The notes below the pieces were generated by a model. That model was not told where the DNA came from and ran no database searches. It saw nothing but the letters and a program-made list of their open reading frames with translations. Shown here piece after piece: positions 1-8,709 of a DNA stretch of 64,000 nt (positions are counted from its first letter, which is position 1; each line of letters begins with the position of its first letter). Source of the stretch: an uncultured Bacteroidia bacterium (GTDB taxonomy: Bacteria > Bacteroidota > Bacteroidia > Bacteroidales > UBA932); assembly GCA_902785575.1 (NCBI GenBank), contig CACZZF010000012.1:159960-223959 (forward strand). The letters are read 5' to 3'. The translations under genes and the position numbers were made by a program.

Positions 1-127
1 TGGCGTGCGGCAGGGTCGACCTCTGTCTCGCTGCGCTTCGCGCCCTATCCGGGTAAATGCTCGCCAGAGGTCGCCCTGCCGCATGCCCAGAGGGATAGCC
101 GACAATTATGTCAGTGGCCTTGATCAT
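1..127 (-). CDS. ABC transporter ATP-binding protein, N-terminal fragment (runs off the left edge)
   Basis: On the minus strand an ATG at 127-125 overlaps the permease stop codon as ATGA, the usual coupling between a FecCD-type permease and its ATPase. The first residues (MIKATDIIVGY) look like the start of a FecE/BtuD-type ATPase. After about residue 14 the frame stays open but runs through a long inverted repeat and no longer resembles an ATPase; no Walker A is reached before the edge. The gene may be interrupted by a repeat, or the contig end may be chimeric. The start is well supported by position; the rest is uncertain. Confidence 0.5.
   Translation of the reverse strand, partial: MIKATDIIVGYPSGHAAGRPLASIYPDRARSAARQRSTLPHA
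2..87. repeat. Imperfect inverted repeat at the left window edge
   Basis: Positions 2-25 and 65-87 are reverse complements over about 23-24 bases with one substitution and one single-base insertion. They are separated by about 39 bases containing a short palindromic core (gcgcttcgcgc). The repeat lies inside the presumed ATPase reading frame. It could be a mobile palindromic element, a REP-like unit or an assembly fold-back artefact. Confidence 0.7.
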
Positions 128-1065
128 TTCAGGAGGAGAATATAAAGGATTATAGGAATGCCGATTATGGCCATAGTGCTGCCGACAGGAAGTGGCACAG
201 GGAACACCTGAGAAAAAATATCCGCCACGAGTGACAAACCAGCGCCGACCAGCAGTGTGGCAGGAATGGTCCTTAGATGGACTGAGGAACCTGTAAGAGA
301 TCTTGAGATGTGAGGGGCGACAATTCCGACGAATCCTATAGGCCCACAGAAAGCCGTGACGGCTCCAGCCATCAGGCAACTCCCTATCATTGAGATATTT
401 CTGATACGAGAGGGATTTGCTCCAGCTAGTGCGGCATATTCATCACCGAAGAGAGCGACGTCAAGGCCGCGATGGTTGAGCAAAGCCAGAACCAGGCCGG
501 CAAGCAGGGCGATGGAGATAATGATTATCCCGTCATATCCGTTGCCTACGAAGCTCCCTGCCGACCAGCTGTAGAACACCTTCAGACTCTCGGCGTTTGC
601 CGAATATTCAAGAATCGAAGTGATGGCGCTGAAAACAAATCCGAGCATCACCCCGAAGATCAGCAAGGTGGCGGCACTGTGGAGCCTGGATGAGACCATG
701 ATCACCAGAGCTGAAGTAATCAAGGCTCCTATAAAGGCCGCGGAGACAACTGTGAGACCAGATAAAGCGGCGGGAAGTGATGTCCCTATCAGAAGGGTCG
801 CCACAGCGGCTCCGGTTCCCGCTCCAGCGCTGACACCCATAATATGAGGATCAGCCAGAGGATTCCGGAATATTCCCTGCATCTGAAGTCCCGCCAGCGC
901 CAAAGAAGCTCCAGCCAAAATGGCCGTCAGCATCCTCGGCAACCTCAACTTCATGAATATCACATTGTCAGGTAAACCGAATCCCGTGCCTCCGCAACAC
1001 AAATCCAGCAAAGCCAGCAGCAAGACCGCCAGCGTGAGAATTGTGAGAGAGCGGGAAAACCTCAT
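124..1065 (-). CDS. FecCD/BtuC-family ABC transporter permease
   Basis: The 313-residue, very hydrophobic protein has the family pattern of an N-terminal membrane anchor followed by the conserved LRLPRMLTAILAGASLALAG stretch and NPLADPHIMGVSAGA around residues 42-80. It would form the inner-membrane channel of an importer for siderophore iron, haem or cobalamin. Length is slightly short for the family (about 330-350) but both ends look intact. Its stop overlaps the start of the ATPase-like frame, so they form one transcription unit. It diverges from a TonB-dependent receptor, which fits outer plus inner membrane uptake. The substrate cannot be told from sequence. Confidence 0.9.
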   Translation of the reverse strand: MRFSRSLTILTLAVLLLALLDLCCGGTGFGLPDNVIFMKLRLPRMLTAILAGASLALAGLQMQGIFRNPLADPHIMGVSAGAGTGAAVATLLIGTSLPAALSGLTVVSAAFIGALITSALVIMVSSRLHSAATLLIFGVMLGFVFSAITSILEYSANAESLKVFYSWSAGSFVGNGYDGIIIISIALLAGLVLALLNHRGLDVALFGDEYAALAGANPSRIRNISMIGSCLMAGAVTAFCGPIGFVGIVAPHISRSLTGSSVHLRTIPATLLVGAGLSLVADIFSQVFPVPLPVGSTMAIIGIPIILYILLLK

Positions 1066-1167
1066 TATGATTAGTTCTATCCGAATATCAAATATAACGA
1101 TTATCCTTGAGAATGCAACCGGATTGCGAAATCATGATAGTATCTTCGCAACCAGAAAGAAAAAAGA

Positions 1168-3531
1168 ATGAGGCGATTTTTCATACTTGGGATAGTAACA
1201 TTTGTGGCAATCCTGACTGCCTTTCCCCTACATTCACAAGGTCGGAAGGCAATCGTGTCCGGACATGTCCGGGACGCTTCCAGCGGAGAGCCGCTGACAG
1301 GAGCCGTCATATTCACAAAAGACAGGAAATCAGGAGTTTCCGCCGACAATTCCGGATACTACTCATTGGCGTTGGATAAAGGTGAAGTGGCCCTCCTTTG
1401 CTCCTTCACGGGATACAAGACTATAGAGAGATCTTTCACAGTCACATCTTCCCGGATCGAAGACTTCGACATGGAACCCGACAACGAGACCTTGGCGGCT
1501 GCCACGGTCTTCTCAAAGACTAAAAGGGACGAGCTGAAAATCCCGCAAATGGGAAAGCAGAGGGTTGACGCTACACTCGTCAAAAGCCTTCCCGCACTTA
1601 TGGGCGAGAACGATATAATCCGGGTTATTCAAATGATGCCAGGAGTACAGACCCCTAGTGAGGGAGCCACGGGATTCAGTGTCAGAGGAGGTGGCGTGGA
1701 CCAGAACCTTATATTGATAGACGGAGCCCCGGTTTATAACTGCGGACACTTCCTTGGCTTCTTATCTATGTTCAACAGTGACGCTATTCGTGGAGCGGAA
1801 CTATACAAAGGGGATTTTCCGGCAATGTACGGAGGCAGGATCTCATCAATCCTCGACATCAGCGGGAAGGACGGGAACAACCGTGAGTTCGGGGGTAACG
1901 CGTCTTTCGGACTGATAACATCAAAAGTATTCATGGAAGGCCCGATTATTCCTGAGAAACTATCTTTCATGGCTGCCGGCAGAAGAACCTATATAGACCT
2001 CTTCTTTCCTCTCCTTGGTGACAACCTTCCGGAACACACAAAGATGTACTTCTATGATCTCAATACCAAACTGACCTGGATAGCCGGGAAGAATGACAGG
2101 CTTTATCTAGGCGCCTTTGACGGCAAGGACGTGTTCGGCCTCGGAATGGAGGAGTTCGACATGGGAAAGATGGATTTCGGTTTCGCCAATCATACCCAGT
2201 CTTTGAGGTGGAATCATGTGTACGGACATAAACTGACCTCAGATGTTACGCTATACAACTCTATTTACCGGAACACGCTGTCCGGAGATATGAGCGAAGC
2301 CTTGTTCGACTATCTCCAAAGCATCAGGGAGACAGGTCTTAAAGCGGGATGGACCTGGTACGTCAATCCCAGAAACACAATTCAGGCAGGGCTGGGAATG
2401 GCCTATTACTCAATAGCTCCTGGCGAGTGCAAGCCCCGAGGTGGCACAACGGTTGTCAACAATGTCGTTATGCCTTCGACCTATGCCGTCCAGCCCTCCG
2501 CATATATCCAGAATGAGCAAAAGATATGGAATCTGACAGTGAGATACGGTCTTAGGTTCTCCTCTTTCACGACTCTCGGTGGAACCACCCAGAGATACTT
2601 CGACCCGGTTACCCACAAGTTGACATCAGTCACCGACATACCGAAAGGTGAGCGAATCAAGACATACAACGGACTTGAACCGAGAATCTCCGCCTCATTG
2701 CCACTCGGGAAGGATTGGTCAGTCAAAGGGGCGTATTCCCGTTCGTACCAATATCTCCAACAGGCTCGTATAAGCATCACAGGTAGCCCTATTGACACCT
2801 GGTTCACAGCCTCACCAAATACCAAACCACAGCTATCTGACCAGTTCTCACTTGGCATCAACGCTTTATTCGCTGACGAGGCGCTGGAGGCTTCTGTCGA
2901 AGGTTTTCACAAAAGCGGCAAGAACGTTATTGACTTTGTCGAGAATCCAGGAATAGTCCTTGATAACGTGGACCGGGAGGGACTTCTAAGGAGCGGCTGT
3001 TCGACCTCCTATGGCATCGAGACAATGCTCAAGTACGAGTTTGACAAATGGAACGGCTGGATTTCTTACACTTGGTCAAGGGCTCTATACGACATCCCTG
3101 AATTGAACAGCGGGAAGGAGTATCGCTCACCTCTGAACCATGAGCATGCGGTCAACTTTGTCTTGACTTACGACTTCAACAAAAGGCTGTCCGCATCTAC
3201 GGAATGGGTTTTCTATAGCGGGTCTCCCACCACTTACCCTATCGGAAGATATACTCACATGGGTTCTTGGGTGCCTGTTTACTCCGAAAGAAACAACGAC
3301 AGGCTGCCGGACTACCATAGACTGGACCTCTCTCTGACTTACCGGACCGCCGGAAGAGCCGAAGGCAAACGCTGGAGCGGAGAATGGAATCTTTCCTTCT
3401 ACAACGCTTATTCCCGTCACAACGCCTGGAGCATAGCTTTCAATTATGATCGCTTGGATAATACAGCCAAAGCGATAAAAGTCTATCTGTTTACGGTCAT
3501 TCCATCAGTTTCCTACAACATAAAATTCTGA
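1168..3531 (+). CDS. TonB-dependent receptor with N-terminal CarboxypepD-reg-like domain
   Basis: The 787-residue outer-membrane protein has a cleavable signal peptide (about residues 1-24, ending LHSQG). A carboxypeptidase-regulatory-like beta sandwich follows (about 27-105, with GHVRDASSGEPLTGA), then a plug domain (GFSVRGGGVDQNLILIDG near residues 168-187) and a 22-strand-type barrel ending in KF. It imports a ligand using TonB energy. It lacks the SusC signature and is followed two bases later by a DUF4249 lipoprotein, a frequent pair in Bacteroidota. The ABC permease on the other side suggests an iron-chelate or cofactor ligand, but this is inference. Confidence 0.9.
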   Translation: MRRFFILGIVTFVAILTAFPLHSQGRKAIVSGHVRDASSGEPLTGAVIFTKDRKSGVSADNSGYYSLALDKGEVALLCSFTGYKTIERSFTVTSSRIEDFDMEPDNETLAAATVFSKTKRDELKIPQMGKQRVDATLVKSLPALMGENDIIRVIQMMPGVQTPSEGATGFSVRGGGVDQNLILIDGAPVYNCGHFLGFLSMFNSDAIRGAELYKGDFPAMYGGRISSILDISGKDGNNREFGGNASFGLITSKVFMEGPIIPEKLSFMAAGRRTYIDLFFPLLGDNLPEHTKMYFYDLNTKLTWIAGKNDRLYLGAFDGKDVFGLGMEEFDMGKMDFGFANHTQSLRWNHVYGHKLTSDVTLYNSIYRNTLSGDMSEALFDYLQSIRETGLKAGWTWYVNPRNTIQAGLGMAYYSIAPGECKPRGGTTVVNNVVMPSTYAVQPSAYIQNEQKIWNLTVRYGLRFSSFTTLGGTTQRYFDPVTHKLTSVTDIPKGERIKTYNGLEPRISASLPLGKDWSVKGAYSRSYQYLQQARISITGSPIDTWFTASPNTKPQLSDQFSLGINALFADEALEASVEGFHKSGKNVIDFVENPGIVLDNVDREGLLRSGCSTSYGIETMLKYEFDKWNGWISYTWSRALYDIPELNSGKEYRSPLNHEHAVNFVLTYDFNKRLSASTEWVFYSGSPTTYPIGRYTHMGSWVPVYSERNNDRLPDYHRLDLSLTYRTAGRAEGKRWSGEWNLSFYNAYSRHNAWSIAFNYDRLDNTAKAIKVYLFTVIPSVSYNIKF

Positions 3532-3533
3532 CA

Positions 3534-4445
3534 ATGAAATATTTAAGTATATCAATATTCATTTGCTCCGTCCTGATGGCAGTCGCATGTTCTGAGGAGA
3601 CTGATCTCCGTTCCGATGGGGTTCATTATGAACGTCTCGCGGTCGAGGCTCTTATAACCGATAGGGCGGACCGGCAGCAGAGAGTACTTCTAAACAAAAC
3701 TATTCCTTACTTTGATGAGAACTCCCCTAGCGGAGTGTCTGGAGCTATCGTGACAGTCAGCGACGGGAAAGATGAGATCCGTTTCACCGAGAAGGAATGT
3801 GGAGTATATGAGGCTCCGGCCGGATATCATGGTGAGCAAGGAGGAGACTATCACCTCAAGATAGCGCTTCCTGACGGAGAAATCTATGAAGCTGACGCGT
3901 CAATGCCTCATCACGGATTCAGGTTAGACGCGGTCGACTATGCCTTCGCGGGGAATAAGACCATGGGACTGGACAGCCTTTGGACTCTCGCCATTTGGGG
4001 CGAGGACATGGAAACCACTGATTACTATTATGTCACGGCAGGAGTCAATGGAGCATTTTACCCATTCGAGATGGCCGAGGTGACAGATGATATCTATTTC
4101 AGTGGCAATGTCATCAATGGGTTCCCTATTGCCACCCTTATGCAATACTCCCAGATTAAGGAACTCTATGGAGACTGCGCTAAATACCTTGAGACAGGCG
4201 ATGTGGTGACTTTAGAGGCACTTACTCTCAGCAGGGATTACTTCGACTACCTTATGGCCGTGTTGCTCAACGGGACGATGGCCGCCATTCCCCTGTTCTC
4301 ACCCCAGCCAGCCAACTGTCCGACGAATATAAAAGGAGGCGACGGAACCGCTGTCGGCTACTTCGCCGCCTGTCCCGTCGTCTCCGCAAGCGTCACAGTG
4401 GACGATCCCTTCAGGCCATACTACAAGAAGGCCTTTACAGAGTAG
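3534..4445 (+). CDS. DUF4249-family lipoprotein
   Basis: This 303-residue protein starts two bases after the TonB receptor stop, so the two are co-transcribed. The N-terminus is a lipoprotein signal with lipobox (LMAVAC, Cys about residue 19). The body has the DUF4249 layout: an early beta-sandwich segment (VEALITDRADRQQRVLLNKT, then GAIVTVSDG) followed by a mixed region ending near a YFAACPV motif. DUF4249 proteins are typically encoded beside TonB receptors and are presumed surface or periplasmic partners; no enzyme activity is known to me. The 3' end overlaps the end of a decayed gene on the other strand. Confidence 0.8.
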   Translation: MKYLSISIFICSVLMAVACSEETDLRSDGVHYERLAVEALITDRADRQQRVLLNKTIPYFDENSPSGVSGAIVTVSDGKDEIRFTEKECGVYEAPAGYHGEQGGDYHLKIALPDGEIYEADASMPHHGFRLDAVDYAFAGNKTMGLDSLWTLAIWGEDMETTDYYYVTAGVNGAFYPFEMAEVTDDIYFSGNVINGFPIATLMQYSQIKELYGDCAKYLETGDVVTLEALTLSRDYFDYLMAVLLNGTMAAIPLFSPQPANCPTNIKGGDGTAVGYFAACPVVSASVTVDDPFRPYYKKAFTE

Positions 4446-4664
4446 TCCTTGTTATCTCAAACAGTTCACCGTCCTTCCGCATTTCCAGATGGACAACAAA
4501 GCCTTTCTCTTCCAACTCCTTACCAGTAAGAGTGGCCACTTTCTTCCTGCCCGGACCCTGATAAATGTCATACTTGCTTTCCTGGTCGAGGTCCCTCGTA
4601 CCCAAGATTCCTCACAGTCAGAGTCTTGCTCACCAATGGCAGATCAGGATAATCAGACAAACAA
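4435..4664 (-). pseudogene. Frameshifted C-terminal remnant, possibly of a glycoside hydrolase
   Basis: Two minus-strand reading frames join into one protein-like sequence if a shift is allowed near 4596. The upstream frame reads SDYPDLPLVSKTLTVRNLG; the downstream frame continues TRDLDQESKYDIYQGPGR, then TLTGKELEEKG and ELFEIT, and stops at 4437-4435. Neither frame has a plausible start and both are too short for an enzyme. The Y-x-I...G-x-E-L...G-L pattern resembles the C-terminal beta domain of GH36-type alpha-galactosidases, but this is a weak match by eye. I read it as the decayed tail of a lost gene. It overlaps the 3' end of the DUF4249 gene by 11 bases. Confidence 0.5.
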
Positions 4665-4697
4665 AAAAAGACTCTTCCGCACGTGATACCAGTAAAA

Positions 4698-6308
4698 CTA
4701 CTTTTTGAATTTGAAGCGAATATCCATAGGTACCTTCTCTAGACTGAGGTTCCTCTGATCGGCCTCAAACTCAGGAGCAAGATGGGAATAAGTATTCTCG
4801 AAAGAAGCGGCAAACTCAGCGTCACCGGTAGCCTGGGTCTTGAGAATCAACGCGGCCAGATCCTCGAGAGCGTCTTCCATCTTCCCATAGTCGATGCTAT
4901 AACGCCCGTCAGGATGACGCTCAAATGAGCCCTTCTCCTTCAAATAATTGAATATCATCGTGTTTGCCCTGCCTAAAGCCGAGCCCTCTCCGAAACGCTC
5001 CGAACGAACGAGGGATGTGAAGAATGTTGTCAACGCATCCTCAGTCGTGAACAGACGATCCATGGCGATATGGTTCTGGAGTTTACAGACGAGGTACATG
5101 CCGACCACATTGCCCTTCATCTCCTCGAAAGACAGGGCATGGTTTCCGAGAGCCTCCTCAACTGTACCCTTTCCATTCACGGTCTCTTTGACGCCAAGGC
5201 CATGGGCGACCTCACGGAAGACTATATTCCAGAAGAAAGCGTCCTGGGAAAGGTGAGCCCTATCCCCAGACTCAAGAAGGACGTTGCCGGCAGGAGAGAT
5301 GACATAGTTGAACTTCTGACGGATCACATTCTCGAGAAGGATCGTACGTGTGCCCAGATCCCTCTGGATATCAGCGTCAAAAGGAAGGTTCAACGCGATG
5401 ACCTTGATACCGGCATTGGCCTTTCCAGCATAATAGATGGCGTCGCATGAGAATATGTCAGATCCGGATCCGGGCTGGAAACTCTTGTAAGCGTCCTCGA
5501 CAGGGAGCATTCTCTGGAACTCTTCCATTCTGGAGGCGTACTTCATCAGCTGCTCAGTACGATCCAAGTTCTTGAGAAGGACAAAAGCCTCATAGGAGCG
5601 CTTGATTCCAAGGAGCTGGTCGTCGGCGGTCTCGTTAGGGCCTATGACCAAATCCATCTTGCTGTCTTCCATCGCGAGCCACGCCTTGCCGCTCTCATAA
5701 TATTCATCTGTCTTAAGGGCCTTGGCTTTGCTGAGCAAGTATTCCTTCACGCTAGGCTTGATAGTGATATCAGCCGCGGCTGTGAGATAAGCGGCGATTT
5801 TGTCAATATGCTCTTTGTAGGCATCATGGTACCAAACGGTCTTCAAAGATCCGTCCTCTCCCCTTCTGATAAGGGTGTAAGGACTGTTCTTTGTGGAGTC
5901 CTCAAAGGCCATAAACTCTTCCTCAGTCATATCAGCGGGATAGAAACCCGCTCCAAGAGGCCTGTCATTGAAACCTTCCACGAAAGACTTGCCATCAACA
6001 CGGTTCCACGGGCCATAATTAATCTCAGCGAAAGTCTTCTGGAAAGGATCGGAGAGGCTCCCGAGCAAAGCGCCCTTATCACCGAAATACTGATCCCAAT
6101 AAATAGCGTCAATCTCATCAGCGGCGAAACGGTAGAGGTTCAGGACCTCTTTACCATTGTCGGTGATTCCATTAAGATTGGGTGCGGGAATTGTCACAAG
6201 GGCGTAGTCCGCCACCTGCCTTGAAAATGAGGATTTTGATTTATTGTCGCATGAGACCAAGAGTCCCAAGACAGCGACAAAAGCAAAAACCGATAAACAC
6301 CTTTTCAT
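4698..6308 (-). CDS. M49 (dipeptidyl-peptidase III)-like lipoprotein with altered zinc motif
   Basis: The 536-residue protein has a lipoprotein signal (LLVSC, Cys20) and the fold-wide pattern of the Bacteroidota M49-like zinc peptidases: FNYVISPAGNVLLESGDRAH, then the helix FREVAHGLG at 364-372, GKGTVEEAL, and EEMKGNVVGMY at 395-405. Family members normally have HExxxH or HExxH in the first motif and an EE-x-K-A-D second motif. Here the first His is Arg365 (codon CGT, one base from CAT) and the second motif reads EEMKGN. Zinc binding is therefore doubtful. The gene sits 10 bases downstream of the YidE-type transporter on the same strand. It may be a pseudo-enzyme, or still bind peptide. Confidence 0.7.
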   Translation of the reverse strand: MKRCLSVFAFVAVLGLLVSCDNKSKSSFSRQVADYALVTIPAPNLNGITDNGKEVLNLYRFAADEIDAIYWDQYFGDKGALLGSLSDPFQKTFAEINYGPWNRVDGKSFVEGFNDRPLGAGFYPADMTEEEFMAFEDSTKNSPYTLIRRGEDGSLKTVWYHDAYKEHIDKIAAYLTAAADITIKPSVKEYLLSKAKALKTDEYYESGKAWLAMEDSKMDLVIGPNETADDQLLGIKRSYEAFVLLKNLDRTEQLMKYASRMEEFQRMLPVEDAYKSFQPGSGSDIFSCDAIYYAGKANAGIKVIALNLPFDADIQRDLGTRTILLENVIRQKFNYVISPAGNVLLESGDRAHLSQDAFFWNIVFREVAHGLGVKETVNGKGTVEEALGNHALSFEEMKGNVVGMYLVCKLQNHIAMDRLFTTEDALTTFFTSLVRSERFGEGSALGRANTMIFNYLKEKGSFERHPDGRYSIDYGKMEDALEDLAALILKTQATGDAEFAASFENTYSHLAPEFEADQRNLSLEKVPMDIRFKFKK

Positions 6309-6318
6309 ATCGTGGTTG

Positions 6319-8004
6319 TTATAACATTATCATAATAAGTATTTGGGCCGCCACGACCCTAAGAAACATGGTGAGTGGATAGACAGTGGCGTAATTAACA
6401 GCTATCCTGCCGCTTCCGAACATCTGCTCAGAGAAAGACAGCAGGGCCGGATCAGTCGTGCCTCCGGATAGAAGGCCGCACACCTTGAAGAAGTCCATTT
6501 TAAGGAACACCCTGGCAATTAAGGCTATAAGCGTCATCGGCACCAGGGTGATGATCAATCCGTACAGAATCCAGATATAACCACCGCCGACAAGGCTTTC
6601 CACGAAGGTCTCACCTGCCCCGAGTCCAACAGCGGCCATAAAGAGAGATATTCCTATCTCACGAATCATCAAATTGGCGCTGAGAGCGGTGTAGGTCGTG
6701 ATCTTGAGCTGCGGTCCGAAATGACCAAGCAGGATCGCCACAATAAGTGGTCCGCCCGCAAGACCAAGCTTCAGAGGCTGAGGCATCCAAGGGAAACGGA
6801 TCGGGAGCATACCGACCAGCACACCTATGGCGATTCCGAAGAATATAGGAACCAAGTTCGGCTTCTGGAGGGTTTCCGGCTGGTTTCCGACCAATTTGGC
6901 CAGATGATTGATACCTTCCTCCGAACCGACAACCTGTATACTGTCACCCACTTGAAGGATAAGGTCAGGATCGGCTTGCAGCTGGACTCCGGAGCGGAGA
7001 ATCCTCGTGACGGTGACCCCATATTTCCGCCTGATGTCAAGTTTCCGGAGACTGTAGCCTGTAATGGCGGACTTGGTGATGGACAGCCTTCGGTTGATGA
7101 GATTGGACTCAGGGTCAGCCCACTGTTCCATATCCACAGGGAACTCCTCACCAAAAATGATCCCAGCCTTGTCTTTATGCTGCACATCAGTGACTATCAG
7201 AAGTTTATCACCTTCATTGAGAGGCAGGTCGAGATCCGGGAAAAAGACCTTCTCATCCCGCATCATTCTCGTGATGACCAGATGGTCACTATTATCGTCG
7301 CCGATAATATCATGGATGGATTTCCCGAATATCGCAGGATTTTCAACCTTGCAGGCGAGACGGTAGGCGTTAGCCTCGATATCCTTATCCTTCTCCGCCT
7401 TCTCTTTCTCCTTCTTGAGATCAATCTTGAAAGCCGCCTTGGTAGCTATTACGACAGCGATGGCGCCAAGAACGCCGAGCGGATATGCCACGGCATAAGC
7501 GGAGGCGATACCGGCTGAAGCGGACGCGGCCCTCTCAGGAGAACCACCAGTAGCCATGGTAGCGTCCACCAAGGTCTGTTGGGCGGCACCCAAGCCAGGA
7601 GTATTGGTCACGGCAGCTGACATGATACCTGTCATTGTGCCGAGATCCTCACCGGAGATCAAATGGATGATGTAAGTTGTCACAACCGCCAAAACAACCA
7701 ATCCTACAGCGAGGAGGTTCATCGGAAGACCATCCTTCTTGAATGAATGGAAGAAACCAGGGCCAACCTGGAGACCGATAGCGAAAACAAAAAGAATTAA
7801 ACCGAAATCCTTGACAAAGGACAGCATGGTGGGATTGACCCTCAATCCGAAATGGCCCAGAAGAATTCCCATAAAAAGGATCCAGGTGGTGCCCAATGAA
7901 ATACCTTTGAGTTTGAAACGTCCAAGGTATAGACCAGAGGCGATCACCAGCGCCAGAATCAAAATGGCACCTGCCGTGCCTCCCTGCGTAAACAACTTCA
8001 ACAT
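6319..8004 (-). CDS. YidE/AspT-family putative transporter with paired RCK_C domains
   Basis: The protein has two halves of about five to six membrane helices (the duplicated AspT/YidE/YbjL domain) with a central soluble region carrying two TrkA-C (RCK_C) domains. The first is around residues 200-285 (DHLVITRMMRDEKV, GDKLLIVTDVQ) and the second around 300-380 (YSLRKLDIRRKYGVTVTRI, GDSIQVVGSEEGI). The family contains aspartate:alanine exchangers, but most YidE members have unknown substrates. I prefer the ATG at 8004 (561 residues); a TTG at 8025 would add seven residues. It diverges from the glutathione peroxidase operon. Confidence 0.85.
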   Translation of the reverse strand: MLKLFTQGGTAGAILILALVIASGLYLGRFKLKGISLGTTWILFMGILLGHFGLRVNPTMLSFVKDFGLILFVFAIGLQVGPGFFHSFKKDGLPMNLLAVGLVVLAVVTTYIIHLISGEDLGTMTGIMSAAVTNTPGLGAAQQTLVDATMATGGSPERAASASAGIASAYAVAYPLGVLGAIAVVIATKAAFKIDLKKEKEKAEKDKDIEANAYRLACKVENPAIFGKSIHDIIGDDNSDHLVITRMMRDEKVFFPDLDLPLNEGDKLLIVTDVQHKDKAGIIFGEEFPVDMEQWADPESNLINRRLSITKSAITGYSLRKLDIRRKYGVTVTRILRSGVQLQADPDLILQVGDSIQVVGSEEGINHLAKLVGNQPETLQKPNLVPIFFGIAIGVLVGMLPIRFPWMPQPLKLGLAGGPLIVAILLGHFGPQLKITTYTALSANLMIREIGISLFMAAVGLGAGETFVESLVGGGYIWILYGLIITLVPMTLIALIARVFLKMDFFKVCGLLSGGTTDPALLSFSEQMFGSGRIAVNYATVYPLTMFLRVVAAQILIMIML

Positions 8005-8085
8005 ATCGGGCGCGAAGTTACTCAAAAAGCCCGGACTATTGTCCTATATATATTTTTTTTAAACTTTTTTTAAACTTTTTTTAAA

Positions 8086-8101
8086 ATATCGCTTGCGATA
8101 T
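8086..8101. promoter_or_regulatory. Perfect 7-bp inverted repeat, candidate MarR-family operator
   Basis: ATATCGC-TT-GCGATAT is a perfect inverted repeat with a 2-base centre, placed over the TTG (-33-like) element of the promoter that drives the peroxidase and MarR genes. A dimeric winged-helix repressor bound here would block transcription, so autoregulation by the downstream MarR protein is a natural inference. The flanking DNA is very AT-rich, with a 12-base tandem motif (aaactttttttt-like) at about 8051-8085. Confidence 0.45.
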
Positions 8102-8122
8102 AAATATTTATTCCTATATTTG
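8093..8122 (+). promoter_or_regulatory. Bacteroidota-type promoter for the peroxidase operon
   Basis: TTG at 8093-8095 is followed after 19 bases by TATATTTG at 8115-8122, matching the TTTG/TAnnTTTG pattern. Transcription would start around 8129, about 33 bases before the ATG. Confidence 0.6.
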
Positions 8123-8161
8123 CATCGTGAACGATATAAATTAACTTAAACACTCAAAGTC

Positions 8162-8704
8162 ATGGCAAAGATTTACGATTTCAAAACCCTTAGTAACAAG
8201 GGTGCGGAGGTGGATTTCGCCCAGTTTGAAGGGAAAATCCTGATGGTGGTCAACACTGCCTCAAAATGCGGCTTCACACCCCAGTATGATGGTCTAGAGG
8301 CTCTTTATCAGAAATATAAGGATCAGGGAATGGTTATCGTTGGTTTCCCTTGCGACCAGTTCGCCGGCCAGGAGCCCGGTTCAAATGAGGAAATCGCCGA
8401 GTTCTGCCGCCTCAATCATGGTGTCACCTTCCCTCTGATGGCCAAGACAGATGTCAATGGAGCCAACGCCGAACCTATTTTCGAGTATCTGAAATCACAG
8501 GCTCCCACCGAGGAATACAAGGGCTTGAAGGCAAAAGCCACCAAGAAGTTGCTCAAGGGTCTGAGCAAGAGCGTGGAGAAGGACAGCGACATACTCTGGA
8601 ATTTCACCAAATTCCTCATCAACCGCGACGGGACGGTGATCAAGCGTTACGCTCCCACCACGACGCCCGATGATATCGAAAAGGACATCCAGGGAATGCT
8701 TTAA
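8162..8704 (+). CDS. Glutathione peroxidase-family thiol peroxidase
   Basis: The 180-residue cytosolic enzyme belongs to the GPx family. It carries the peroxidatic cysteine in NTASKCGFTPQ (Cys near residue 37; the active residue is Cys, not selenocysteine), the FPCDQFAGQEPG loop holding the catalytic Gln, and WNFTKFLI for the Trp/Asn pair. Bacterial Cys-GPx enzymes of this type usually take electrons from thioredoxin and reduce organic hydroperoxides. It lies five bases upstream of a MarR-family gene, behind a promoter that overlaps an inverted repeat, which suggests peroxide-inducible control. Length is typical (160-180). Confidence 0.93.
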   Translation: MAKIYDFKTLSNKGAEVDFAQFEGKILMVVNTASKCGFTPQYDGLEALYQKYKDQGMVIVGFPCDQFAGQEPGSNEEIAEFCRLNHGVTFPLMAKTDVNGANAEPIFEYLKSQAPTEEYKGLKAKATKKLLKGLSKSVEKDSDILWNFTKFLINRDGTVIKRYAPTTTPDDIEKDIQGML

Positions 8705-8709
8705 AGTGA

